Positions 48,101-56,544 are shown, counted from the stretch's first letter. The stretch: DNA of 64,000 nucleotides from Lasiosphaeria ovina (GCA_033439765.1 JAULSN010000004.1:5652001-5716000), one strand, 5' to 3'. Notes: generated by a model not told the origin, from the sequence alone. A program made the numbers and translations.

Positions 48101-49654
48101 GACCGAACCGGAGAGCGAGAGGGCGACAGAGCGCCCGGGCCCAGGGATCTGCCTCATGGGGGCCAGCCGGGTCGCGGCGTGGAACAGGATCACGGCAGGC
48201 TCAACCAGCAAGATCCCAATTATGGCCGGCTGAATAGTATTCCGTCTGTTGTTGACATACCATCGGGTCCTCCATCGGGTCCACGAGGTCGTGGAAGAAA
48301 CACCGTCAGGGTCAGCTCGGCTAACGTGCCCCCAATCCGGACGGATAATCGATTCCCAGCCTTGGACCCCATCCGTCCTCCATCACCTGAGCGCCACCCA
48401 CCCACAGGTCCTTCGTCATCCAGACCACGACGGGGGCAATACGAGAATAATAACAATTCTACCGGAAATAGCGGGAGCACAAACTCGCCGACGACAGCCG
48501 CGCCTCCTGCAGGCGGTGTCCACCCTGACAGGATACACCGGATCAGCCATCAACAGCCGTCTGCCCCTCAGTCGCCGATCCATCCAGACCGCATTAACCA
48601 AATCGCGGCAGTGCCACAGCCTTCTGGCCCTAGCTCCCATTCACGGCCGCCGGTGAATAATACAATGGATCGCACCTCAATGCCTGGGCCGAACTCGAAC
48701 TCCCGGCCGGCACCTCCGGCCGCGATCAATACGGACTTTTCAACTCCGACCGGCCCGGCGGCTTCGAACGACCGAATGAGGCCTGGCGGCAGTAGGCAAT
48801 TGCGAGGAATTCAGAATACGCTCGAAAAGGCCTCGGCGGATAGCGCTCGTGGATCGACCAACCTCCGCATGTCTCGCTCACGTACCAACCTGGCGGGATC
48901 AGACGCACAGATATTAGCTGGATCGTCGCCTGTAACAACGCCGGTTCAGGAGCGACCAGACCCTATTCGCGACACTTCTCGTCGTGAGATGAGCTCGGAC
49001 CGCGTTCCACGGGGCCCCGAACCGATCCAGGTAGTCAGTGACAGCCGTGACGGTCGTGGGGCGCCCAGTGAAGATTACGGGGCCAGCAGGGGCGACCATG
49101 ATCGTAGCCGCCGGGACCACCACCGGTCCGACCGCAGCAATAGGCCTTCTCGGCGCAGCAGCCGAGAGCGCAGCCCTGAACGGGAGCGTGAGGTCAAAGA
49201 CATGCGTGATTACAGAGACAGGAGATCCGGTCCGCCGCCACCGGGTGCTCCCGCTGAGAGGGACATGGGCGCGCCACGCCGATCCCTTCGCGACTCGGTT
49301 GGCAGTAACAGGGACCCCTTGCCGGGTGGCCGAGACATGGTGCCTCCTCGCGAGTCACACCACCGTAGTCATCGGAATGAGGGACCACCAGGTGCGAGGA
49401 ATGATGTGATACCAGTGGGAGGCCGGAGCGATGGACATGGCGGTCGGCCCGAGGGCATGGGAGGTCGCGGCGAGGAGTATGGTGCTGGTGGCCGAGGCGG
49501 ATCTTCTCGAGGAACCGGAGTCCCGAGGGATTCTAGAACTCGACAAAGCGACGATCGCGGTGACCCGCGCGGAGACGATAGGAGCAGGAAGCGGAGGAGC
49601 GAGGGCGGCGCCATCGACTCGGTCAGCCACCAGGACAAGCGACCGCGGCGTTAG
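42143..49654 (+). CDS. THO2: THO complex subunit 2
   Basis: Largest subunit of the THO/TREX complex, which couples transcription elongation to mRNP assembly and nuclear export. A single uninterrupted exon encodes 2,503 aa. The N-terminal 110 residues are Gly/Arg-rich. The helical THO2 N-terminal domain follows from about residue 130 (DRIGKWAKGARQEV). A central segment near residues 785-830 (SVWQLLRQFPVQTRYNIYSEW) matches the family motif. The THO2 C-terminal domain covers about residues 1190-1500 (PERIWRCLSPVAYVFFWSLQ; TCTVREAEQFGRFLKSIL). The last 950 residues are disordered and very rich in Arg, Asp, Ser and Pro, with RD/RS-like runs and a seven-unit tandem repeat; tails of this type bind nucleic acid in THO2. 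It is longer than yeast Tho2 (about 1,600 aa), as other filamentous-fungal versions are. Confidence 0.95.
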   Translation: MPPKRKRNDRGPSDSGPSRPSPHRPGDTAMAQHDRGYDGGGRGGRGGRNQRGPNRRDSSQSYTGGGTGTGTGGGAGALSSTSGPISPNLARPSSSSSATASQPLPPVAVTPIPQQQAVPESPIQPGYEYIIITDDRIGKWAKGARQEVISHGVQSRDDEDLTEVTAIFQELLHSAADGRLPAVDAGNVVKDILGPEPAEAARESLTFDPHSIFLDTVAIFIDVELATYRPVLAEFMAATEVSPTLMRLVLDPAFLEQVDLVHRTFVRMGIRHSTNLLYRQANYNLLREETEGYSKLVTEVFTTSSAEPPTSEVVRAAFNRVMGLIGTFDLHPGRVLDATLDVFASVLIKQFRFFIKFLRISSWWPSSQIRLPTDMYAGGLPIWGLPDHDHWLTSEDEEATIAMQRLARDVAFWQRAREKKIGAFFELGGRRLPTAEEQRIADASPEEGPGADLDQAWIKITKTLPPPGNQDAAQMLGFKFRFYTSDARDPEDILPANLLYLTALLIKAGFVSLTHLWNHIWPPDDEMEKVRDQKMKELEEQERMNRPGGAVNALMLAGTLPDDMPPPTVSRRDPAANKVDAEAKAAEAAPEKPKLPDPDDQKTGLLKCLLTIGAIPESLFILGRYKWMLEANPDVLPLIHRILHHSVEQVFQECQPKKSHIAECPAKSLPDADQSQSPKGSVKLSPLPTKRPLKWPYPDKADYNEGIQYRFYWDEWADNVPVCQTVDDVFTLCETFLNVSGVNIGQDAALVSKLTAIGRKSLADDKSALNVARWLSLLKRLLVPSLSLTRTNSSVVESVWQLLRQFPVQTRYNIYSEWFEGTTSRLGPMKKAFGRTRLETLRIMKRLSRTNIPEMAKALAKTAYPSPGVVCKVALGQIESYSNLIEAFVECASYFTDLGYDVLVWSVLSSLGASRSRTQETSVLLTGKWLQALSKFSGKVFQRYANMDSSPILHYVSDQLYKGNSTDLVILKDLISSMSGIVSDLDFTDPQLLGMTGGDLLRRETLIGLGDKRSVSTKTATRLTKALVDTKLAGRLLVNLAQYRQNVIFKAMDTNAHVKYIGTVVDDTHTTLLQYLDLLRSNLDGDKFNSIVPSIIPLMRDFGLEAGLAFLLGRASVRSDMRSSKTPPESQSQAKAPAADVDGDVAMVSKADNSGDKVEAESSPSKVVKARKSDPVLDALQPLIDEMPNVMPERIWRCLSPVAYVFFWSLQLGDLSFPLESYRLESSRLRKLAEDAMKDRSDMSRAGMNKKTQKRNDLMGRQKDLIEESNEELGRFSRTRIQISKHLQAWFPAGMAKVDTTSVALLEYCILPRLQLSPLDADYCLRLLKFLHEFSTPNFKLMSLYDQLFNHNRLRSIIFTCTVREAEQFGRFLKSILGDLSRWHGDKTAYEKEALGVKDVPQGKKTFHGFATAFGEDGKPTVFLEHDAFKDLLFRWHKELNTALRSCLNCLEWMHIRNAITVLKAVLDFFPAINFMADKFLEQLKTISDREAPSKTAAESEQGHRVDLSVTAQTTYSDLVKRRSKWILVQAFRPGTVSSHTPSIRRLTTLTLAKTGESKDEKPSALPTLRPTAPEFKPPKPARTQTAAEVEDGEVKDHKAKATNGSTSHETGHKQPLAPKDVNTGSGAAAKPSTPLPASATPVSAPGSRADSSKSSSLPQSSHGLPSRPELPTRPDVPFPPFRAPVDRYGLVRRDARDPASRDPPWDPARDFSRETRDGRDTHPRDSATRDVREPREPRETRDAREPLPARESLAAREVAARETRDHRVPDNSRLERPRDFSASDRRPIESAVREPGRPSDRDWPSRAEPPPRWNDHSTAPDRDNRQPRERPPHGSSRQDTSRPPREPAAPMPAPATSSTQPDVKGPTINPERERLLAEANRADIINPARAAFINDTKPPARQQARDQARDQARDQARDQGRDQGRDQGRERPPRVDSPRRPDHLAPNAPQPDTARDDRHGRPARHSDYQSSSRDSHGDSTSIPRPDRTGEREGDRAPGPRDLPHGGQPGRGVEQDHGRLNQQDPNYGRLNSIPSVVDIPSGPPSGPRGRGRNTVRVSSANVPPIRTDNRFPALDPIRPPSPERHPPTGPSSSRPRRGQYENNNNSTGNSGSTNSPTTAAPPAGGVHPDRIHRISHQQPSAPQSPIHPDRINQIAAVPQPSGPSSHSRPPVNNTMDRTSMPGPNSNSRPAPPAAINTDFSTPTGPAASNDRMRPGGSRQLRGIQNTLEKASADSARGSTNLRMSRSRTNLAGSDAQILAGSSPVTTPVQERPDPIRDTSRREMSSDRVPRGPEPIQVVSDSRDGRGAPSEDYGASRGDHDRSRRDHHRSDRSNRPSRRSSRERSPEREREVKDMRDYRDRRSGPPPPGAPAERDMGAPRRSLRDSVGSNRDPLPGGRDMVPPRESHHRSHRNEGPPGARNDVIPVGGRSDGHGGRPEGMGGRGEEYGAGGRGGSSRGTGVPRDSRTRQSDDRGDPRGDDRSRKRRSEGGAIDSVSHQDKRPRR
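47852..47935 (+). repeat. 12-nt tandem repeat in THO2, seven QxRD units
   Basis: Seven in-frame 12-nt units encode QARD four times, QGRD twice and QGRE-like once (residues 1904-1931). Synonymous differences between units show it is older than the Asn repeat in the transporter. Confidence 0.9.
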
Positions 49655-50432
49655 AGATGATTGCGGCTATTACGAATGGTGAAGACTGGGTCTGTGGCAC
49701 TGAGTCCAGACCAAAGAAGAGGGGGAAAAAATCAATAAATAAAAAAGGAGAAAGGAGGAAGAAACCCGAAGTACACATAGTTATCATCATTGCGACCACG
49801 GCAAGGAGGCCATCACAGATTGGAGGACGGACACAATTACATGTCGCGCGATTGGCCCCCCACCCACTCTACAAAATGATAGAGTTACGACCAGATTCTT
49901 AGAGACTATGGCCACGACCAGCATCGACGACGGAATCGATTTTGTTTTTAATTTATTATTCTGCCAACGACGCGACTTTGTGACACAAAGTCTTCCCGAG
50001 CGGCCCCGGGAGTTATTTTCCTCCCACCATCACAGGCCACCTCATGAGACCAGCAAGCCTTGCCCGTCTTCCTCCCTCTTCGACAAATAGGCTGCGATTC
50101 ACTGTGCAATATTCCCTCCCACCTCACCACCTAATATTTGTATACTAGAGCAATCCACCACTGCTCGCCTCCAATTAAATCTGTCTGTCTCGGCGTTGAG
50201 AGAATCGGGAGCATAAAACGGAGGGGTTTGGGGCATAAGTAAGGCGAAAAGAATGATTAAGCATATTTTTAGGGCGTTTTCTTCAAAAGGGGTTCATGGT
50301 TATTGGTTATGGGTCTTACGTCTTCCCTTTTCCCGGGCACAGGAGCCTGAATGCATTGCGCGGCGGTCTTGTGTCTTTTGGGGAATCAAGGGCGGAATTA
50401 AAGGTCTGGCTGTAATTATACTTAGGGTGATT
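49655..50432. other. THO2 3' region
   Basis: Presumed 3' UTR and spacer. Nothing coding recognised. Confidence 0.6.
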
Positions 50433-50506
50433 GGACTGGACTGGACTGGACTGGACTGGACTGGACTGGACTGGACTGGACTGGACTGGACTGGACTGGA
50501 CTGGAC
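50433..50506. repeat. GGACT pentanucleotide microsatellite
   Basis: About 14.8 perfect tandem copies of GGACT, with no interruption. It lies 780 bp downstream of THO2. Confidence 0.97.
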
Positions 50507-50830
50507 CTGTCTGTGGATAGACGGGAGAACGAGAAATGGGAGAGCCTTGGAGGGCTAGCAGACCATCTGGGTGTAGATACTACGTGTAACGTGTACGCGC
50601 GTGTGCATATGGTGGATATTGTGCATAGAGTCAATCCATCTATCTACTGCATCCGACATGTGGACATTGGTTCGTTGTTTGTGTTTTCGTGGTCTCTATG
50701 TGAATGGTGGCTAGGGAGGTGGGAAGAAAAAAAGGGGACCTGCGCTTCGCGGACCCTGACAGGGCAATCTGGAGAAGCCTTGGGCACGGGAGCCGAAACG
50801 GGAACCACCGCCAAAGACAGCGTAAAGTGG

Positions 50831-51105
50831 GTAGAAACTCGGGCCAAAACCAGCCGTAATTATGTGAATGCTTGGAAGAAACCCGTATGTAAAGAGGGAA
50901 TAATAACCTGGTAGAAACTCGAGCCAAACTCGACTGCAATGACGACCTAACTAGGAGAGAATTCGGGTCTAAGGGAGAAATAAGCCAGCAGAAAGTTGTA
51001 TTAAACTGAGCCGTAATGACAATGTTATTTGGTAGAATTTCGGATGTAAAGAAGATACCAGCTGGTAAAAACTTGGACTAAACTCAGTTATAATACATTA
51101 GTATA
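50831..51105 (+). repeat. Divergent tandem repeat, about 78-bp unit
   Basis: A motif like GTAGAAACTCG(A/G)GCCAAA...GCCGTAATGA begins at 50831, 50911, about 50988 and 51064. Between these copies sits a second motif like GAAGAAACCCGTATGTAAAG. The alternation gives a period of 80, 77 and 76 bp over 3.3 copies. Copies differ by many substitutions, often C/T and G/A. No open frame is kept, so it is not a protein repeat. It may be an old minisatellite or a relic of a dispersed element. Confidence 0.7.
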
Positions 51106-51185
51106 TGGATGGCCGTATACGCCTAGAGAGAGGACAGGAAGGTAAACTTGTACTCAAGAAGCTAGATTTTCACCCGTACTAGTGG

Positions 51186-51781
51186 TTGGAGAGGTCTTTG
51201 CTCGATGAGGACAAATATCTACGGTTTCACGAATTCGACCGGGTAAGTGCTCTACGCGGGAGACCCCGAGGTTCGACTGCCTTTGCCCCGGACCCCCGGG
51301 TAGCCCGGTCCATAGCCCCCTTCTCGACGGCATCAGTACCGGCGGCGATAGCGGCGTCAATACCGTCGGCGACGCCGATGTCAACGGGCAGGGCTTCAGG
51401 TCTTCGCCCTTCCATTCGCCGTAATCGCTCATAGTGGGAGGGTGTTAGCCTGGAGCAGGAAGACAACAGGGACCAGGAAAACACCATGGACAACGCCCCT
51501 GCGCAGGCACAACGAACTATAAATGGCCTCACAGTCCCTCGCGGCGGCGCCCGCGGCGGTAAGGCGAAGGGAGGCCCGGGCAGCTGGGGCGGCCGGGGCG
51601 GTCGTGGTGCAAAGGCAACATCAACACCATGCGCATCGTTAGGGGTATCACGGACCCCGGCTTCATCTAGAGCGTAGGCTTCAACCCCCAAGGCGCGCGG
51701 GTCCCGAGGAGGCATTACAAAGGCTTCTACACGCAGTGTGACAACTCGTCGTACTACGAGAGCTTTAGCTACAGCCTTTGA
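51186..51781 (+). pseudogene. Decayed reading frame, family not recognised
   Basis: A plus-strand frame runs from about 51186 to a TAG at 51432-51434 and continues in the same frame (SLEQEDNRDQENTMDNAPAQAQ, then a Gly/Arg-rich GGKAKGGPGSWGGRGGRG). Near 51610 the coding-like signal moves by one frame to NINTMRIVRGITDPGFI, a second in-frame TAG, then SVGFNPQGARVPRRHYKGF and a tail ending YYESFSYSL with TGA at 51779-51781. The last part has strongly G/C-ending codons, as in the real genes here. Two stops and a shift suggest a dead gene. I do not recognise the protein, and part of this could be chance. Confidence 0.38.
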
Positions 51782-52012
51782 AGCCCAATAAAGCAGCCAT
51801 CTTGACGATGCCTAGGCAGGGCAGGTTTTTATTGCATTTTTGGGCCTGTTACGTAAGCAACAATACAGGTTGAGCATTCGGCTTTTATTGCAGAAATGAA
51901 CGATTTGGCCTACAGCCTGCGCGCGGCCTGCCCTGTATGCGAATAGTGTCAAATTTGGTGTATTTGTGGTGCGACCGTATATGTGGATGTGGCTAATTGA
52001 TCTGAAGTCTAG

Positions 52013-52450
52013 ATGCGCTGCATGCTACAATGGTTCCGCGTAAGAGAGCAGTATAAGCCTCTTATGGACTACGGCGCAGTTGAAGAGGTGGACGTGTCAT
52101 TCGTGGTTTTAACAGGCGAGGAATCCGGAGCGATTACCTCTTGGCTTTTGGCTCGCAAGATTGAAAGTGTCCCTATTTACCATTTAACTCCCTTTGGGCA
52201 ATTGGTAATTGCCTTTGTGGAGTCGCCCTTTGCTCAGCAGATGCGAGAGGCTGCCCTAAGAGAACTAGGATTACTGGGACAGAGGTTTTCGCGGAGCCTT
52301 CTGGCTCCCGGCGCCAAGCCAGTGCCGGTATCTTGCTATGATATGAGCAGAGGAATTCCCGGTCCTGATTCGCCCGACATTCGTTGCCAGGATATCGAGG
52401 ATCGAGAGCGGATCGAGTGGACAAGCGAGGCGTTCTACAGCGGGCAATAA
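52013..52450 (+). CDS. Hypothetical protein, 145 aa
   Basis: Single open frame with plausible amino-acid composition (begins MRCMLQWFRVREQYKPLMDY; contains EESGAITSWLLARKIESVPIYHL). No signal peptide, membrane segment or known motif was seen. It stands in a stretch of decayed sequence between THO2 and the cyclin gene. It may be a fragment of an older gene: coding-like sequence with stops continues upstream to about 51,895. Confidence 0.35.
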   Translation: MRCMLQWFRVREQYKPLMDYGAVEEVDVSFVVLTGEESGAITSWLLARKIESVPIYHLTPFGQLVIAFVESPFAQQMREAALRELGLLGQRFSRSLLAPGAKPVPVSCYDMSRGIPGPDSPDIRCQDIEDRERIEWTSEAFYSGQ

Positions 52451-52960
52451 GTTGGGGAAGGGGAGGGGGAAAGGGCATCGGGTAGCCGGGGAAGAAACAC
52501 AGCGGCCCGCTTTGCCTCGAGTACACGTTGGCCTCGTGAGGATGCAGGAGAACAAAGGAGATTGCGTCTTGGAAGAGCAAGACGCCACGAGCAACTTGCC
52601 TCAGCTGAGGATTAGAAAACCCACCGACCGGGCTTATTTATGTGAACATGCGTAGCGCAATGATGTTCGGCCCGGCCCGAGCGTTAGAGAGCAGAGAGCC
52701 TCCCGCAGCGCTGCCAAGGCCTGAATTCAAGTCACGTGACCAGGATCGAGTGATTTTACAGGGCGCCTGTACAGTACAGGTCTCGCCCCCTAGAATACAC
52801 AGAGTGGACCACATTTCCTGCCATCCTGAGCCCAGCAGACCACAACGACGCCCGTCGATCTTGGCGACCTCGGAGCTTGAACGTCACTGATTCCACTCCT
52901 CGAATTATTCCACACAGCACGCAAACTCTCAACAGCCGCAGCGCTTTTCTGGCAGCCAAC
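52451..52960. other. Cyclin-L-like promoter region
   Basis: Upstream region and leader of the cyclin gene. It contains the palindrome GTCACGTGAC at 52731-52740. No gene recognised. Confidence 0.6.
52731..52740. promoter_or_regulatory. GTCACGTGAC palindrome
   Basis: A perfect 10-bp palindrome around CACGTG, 221 bp upstream of the cyclin start. This extended E-box is the preferred form for Cbf1/USF-type bHLH factors. Role inferred only. Confidence 0.4.
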
Positions 52961-54035
52961 ATGTCGCACATGACCAATACGCTGGCGACGCCAGAACAGC
53001 TCTACCAGCGGCGGTCGTACAGCTCGCTGCCGCCGGACCTCCAGGACGCCATCTTCTTCGCGACGCAATGCCTTACCCAGGCCGCCGGCGTCCTGCTCCA
53101 GCTCCCCCAGTCCGTGACAGCCCAAGCAAACGTGGTGCTGGCACGGTACTGGCTCGTCGAGCCATTGATGGGCTACGAGTTTAGTGTATGCATATTTTTT
53201 TTACCTCCCCTTCCTGCAAGCGCTTGGGAGAGATAACCTGCTAAACCAGCGCACCCGGCCTCAGGATGTATCCGCTGCTTCCATCTTCCTCGTCGCGAAG
53301 CTGGGCCCGACCCCGCGCTCTCCGCGCGACATAGCAAACGTCTACGCCTACCTGCGCTCCAGTAGTTCGGCCCTGTTCCGATCGCCAGCCGCGCCTTCTC
53401 CTTCCCCGCCGCCCGCCAACAACCCGAACAGCTACTACCTCTCCGAGACGGCCTATCAGGCGGCGCACAGCCGCATCCTGGCCATCGAGGAGCGGCTGCT
53501 CTACGCCCTGGGCTTCGACACGCACGTGTCGCTGCCGTACCCGCTGGCCATCACGTACCTCAAGACAATGGACTTTCTGGGGCTGCGCATGGAGACGGTG
53601 GCGCGGCGCGTGGTCGAGTACCTCAATACGGCGCTGCTGTCGCCGCAGATGCTATATCTCACGTGCCAGCCAAACGAGCTAGCCGTGGCGGCCATCTACA
53701 GCGCTGCGCGCGATCTCGGCGCCAAGATGCCCGAGTGCGAGTGGTGGGAGGCGTTTGACGTCGACCGCGAGGTGCTGGGCTTCCTGGTCGTCGGCATGCG
53801 CAGCGTCGAGGGCTGGGCCGCCAAGATGCGCGACGACATTCCCGCCATGGCCAAGCGCATGATCACGAGGAAGTACATTGAGGAGGACATGGCCCGCCGC
53901 GGCCAGCCGCTGGGGAGAAACGGCCACGGTGCTGACGCCTTGGTACCCGACCTCGAGGCCGAGATGGCGCGCCAGATGGACGACCAGATCGCCGAGCTCG
54001 AGAAAGCTCGCATGGATTCGCTTGATACCCTCTGA
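52961..54035 (+). CDS. Cyclin-L-like protein
   Basis: Predicted 331-aa cyclin of the transcriptional class (cyclin L/Pch1-like), a likely partner of a CDK acting on RNA polymerase II or splicing. Exons are 52961-53185 and 53265-54035, joined in phase (MGYEFS + DVSAASIFLVAKLG). The first cyclin box covers residues 27-135 (AIFFATQCLTQAAGVLLQLPQSVTAQANVVLARYW; SAASIFLVAKLG; PRDIANVYAYLR; ERLLYALGFDTHV). A Pro/Ser/Ala loop of about 30 residues interrupts it. The second box follows (residues 145-250; NELAVAAIYSAARDLG). The C-terminus is a charged helix. It lacks the Arg/Ser-rich tail of animal cyclin L. The live gene lies between degraded sequences on both sides. Confidence 0.85.
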
Positions 54036-54424
54036 TGTCTAATGTCTGCTGCCAAGAATTTCTGTTTGTTTAATACTGTTGCCGAGTGGCTTGTGAATAT
54101 GTAGGGTGCCGGATGTTTTAGTACCCAAACAATACTTGGGTCAAACGCCACCTCTCCCCTTTCATCCGATCAGTAAACGGAGAGCCAAGCGATCCCTCCT
54201 CCCTTCTTTAGCTAGCTAGCTAGCCGAGAAACGGAGAACAATAGTGAGTGGAAAGTGACGGAGGCGGCAGAAACCCCGTTTCCAAATTTTGTACACCTTA
54301 TCCAAGAACGCGTTCCGAAAAGAAGAGCGCGAGCACGACCCGAGGCATTTTTTCAGTATGTCAAAGCTGCCTCACTTCAACTTCACGTCGTTTTGGGGAG
54401 TCTGGCCCTCTCTGCCACATTTAA
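54036..54424. other. Cyclin 3' region, possible dynamin remnant
   Basis: Contains a short frame near 54,298-54,360 reading NAFRKEEREHDPRHFF, which could be a broken piece of a dynamin stalk just upstream of the clearer dynamin fragment. The match is suggestive only. A four-fold TAGC tract occurs near 54,210. Confidence 0.35.
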
Positions 54425-55072
54425 AAGGCGGCTACTTTTCGCGTCTGCAAGACTGTTGTCGTGGACGTCTTCTTGTTTATAATTGAGCTGTTGCAGCATG
54501 TGTTTGTGGACAAGAACTTGCGGGACACGATATGGGAAATTGCCCTTTCCGACAAGATTGTCGACTCTTGCCGCCGAGCTTTCGAACATGCCGACTTCCT
54601 CGTCAAGCTCGAGTTGGAGGGCCGCCCCAACACGTACAACCACTACTTCAACGACAGTGTCCAGAAGGCTCGGCTGAAGCGCCTCACAGAGGCCCTGAAA
54701 TCCAAGATGTCGTTTGGAAACACTAAGTCGCCGCAAAATTCAACGGTTCCTTGGCAAATTCTGCAAGATGCTGTCAACAACAAGTCCAATTCGGACCAGA
54801 TCAAGGAGGAAATCCACGACACCATGGAGGGCTACTACACGGTGGCTCGCAAGCGCTTTGTCGATATTTTCTGTCAGCAGGTGGTGCACTACCACCTGCT
54901 TGACAGCCCAGACAGCCCACTCAAGGTGCTTACGCCGGCGCTCATCATGACCATGAATGATAGCACGCTGGACCGGGTTGCTGGAGAAACTCAGGCGGCG
55001 CGACGGGAGCGTCAGCGACTCTAAACGGAGATCGAGGGCCTAGAGGCCGCTCTTAAGGTGCTGCGTAGTTGA
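54425..55072 (+). pseudogene. Dynamin-family GTPase fragment (stalk end plus GED)
   Basis: The frame reads TVVVDVFLFIIELLQHVF, then NHYFNDSVQKARLKRLTEAL, then HDTMEGYYTVARKRFVDIFC and HYHLLDSPDSPLKVLTPALI. These are the end of the stalk and the GTPase effector domain (GED) of fungal Mx/dynamin-like GTPases. A TAA at 55022-55024 interrupts it, and 15 more in-frame codons (TEIEGLEAALKVLRS) run to TGA at 55070-55072, the natural family ending. Upstream, the frame is closed by a TAA at 54422-54424. No G domain (no P-loop) lies between here and the cyclin gene 400 bp away, so about two thirds of the gene is missing. It is best read as a truncated, dead copy. Such GTPase genes are multicopy in filamentous fungi. 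Confidence 0.82.
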
Positions 55073-55609
55073 GTTGATGCGAGACGGAGCTGAATGCACA
55101 ACTGTGTGTTTGTACAAGTGCATTGGGCCGAGCCACCCTCAACTGGGTCTAAACTCTTTTTCGCCTAACCTGAGAGGAATGAGAGTTTTCACAAATGATC
55201 GCTAGGTAGATAGCTAAGGTAGGCAGTCGGGCCACAACTGGATGGCCCAGATACTGTCACATGAATCTGTCTACACATTTGGGCTACCGAAACTATCTCG
55301 TGACAGTGCTTTTTGTACAATCTAATCTCTGAATAGCGGGAGGCTTTCCAGCATATGAAGGACCTAACGACTATACGGCTCGCCCTCGAGGTTTTTCTCG
55401 GAATACCGGCCGACTCACGAACCTTACCATAGCTATATAAGACCAAAGTTTTCGCCTTGTGCACCATTTCCTATCAAAATTCCACGCGTTACGAATAATA
55501 ATCTCTTTCGCTATCGACCACGACGACAAACCAGACGAGCTATCTTCATTCTAGGAGGCCGCTTAGGACTTATTTTCTTGGCCGTCGTTTCTTGTCTGGA
55601 AGCATCATC
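55073..55609. other. Spacer with TATA-like element
   Basis: No gene recognised. TATATAA at 55434-55440 lies about 170 bp before the small ORF at 55610. Confidence 0.5.
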
Positions 55610-55777
55610 ATGGCCGAATCGCTGCTTGATTCGGTGTCATCCCCAGACCCTTCGGTTCCGGCAATCACATTAACTACTATGGACGAGCTCTTCGCTACGA
55701 TCGACCTGACCGTCGGTGATATTCTCATTGTCCGAGGCGTCTCGGTCGAGAAGTTTGCCGAGATTGACGAGGAATGA
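55610..55777 (+). CDS. Possible small protein, 55 aa
   Basis: Open frame beginning MAESLLDSVSSPDPSVPAIT and ending SVEKFAEIDEE, acidic, with G/C-ending codons. A TATATAA box lies upstream, and a cytosine-containing leader precedes the ATG (CATCATCATGG). No homologue family recognised and no signal peptide. It might be a real small gene or the first exon remnant of a lost gene. Confidence 0.3.
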   Translation: MAESLLDSVSSPDPSVPAITLTTMDELFATIDLTVGDILIVRGVSVEKFAEIDEE

Positions 55778-56544
55778 ACAAAGCGACGGCGGAAATTCCG
55801 GTTCCGATGCTTCTTAGCTACGTCTCAGATCCTCATTATCACGATCCCAACAGCCTTCCACGTAGCATTCCATCTGAATATCTACCATGAAATCCTTGTG
55901 TGTATAAACATTTAAATTCAAGTCCAAGTCCAAGTCCGAATCCAAATCCGATGTAAAATATCCAAGTATTCTGTGTCCTTTTTTCCTGGACCCGTGAATT
56001 CCCGCCCGTGAAGCAAGTTATTTGTTTTTCCCATCAGGACGGCCTAGGTTTCTTCTCTGTGTGAAACCATGTCTTCTCGTCCTGTAAGAAGAGTTCTTAC
56101 AAATAACAAAAAAAGGAGAAAATGCCAATGTCTTCTCCGAGGATGAAGAGAAAAATATAGAACAAAACAAAAGACAATTATACCACCACCCAATCTTCCC
56201 ATAGTAGTAGTACCCCGTCCCATGAGATTTGTAGCCAGTCGTGACCAAACCGACCGACCGACCAAGTCCGCCCCCCGGATGTGTTGTCAACCCCCTGAGC
56301 CAATTTTGGTTTTTGCCGCCCCCACCCCCCCGAATTAAGCCAACCGTAAACGCCAACCAACCAGCCCAAAACAGAAAAACAAAACCAGAGCCACCAAACC
56401 AGACAGGCGTGTATATATATACGAAGAGAGAATTGAAGGTAATACAAGAGGGATGAGAGGAGGAAAGTAAAGGAGAAAAGGATTTTTGTCGATTTTTGTG
56501 TTCGTGTTTCTTTTGGATCAAGACAAGAAATGGAAGAGGAGAAA
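55778..56544. other. 3' region of XYR1
   Basis: Presumed 3' UTR of XYR1 on the minus strand, plus spacer. The open minus-strand frames at 56018-56695 overlap the end of XYR1 and are not supported. Confidence 0.6.
55919..55948. repeat. CAAGTC hexanucleotide repeat
   Basis: Three CAAGTC units followed by decayed copies (CGAATC, CAAATC), in the spacer 3' of XYR1. Confidence 0.7.

Noticed and set aside
51239..51290. tRNA-like sequence ending GAGGTTCGACTGCC
   Set aside because: The T-stem does not pair (CGAGG against GCCTT) and no acceptor stem could be closed.
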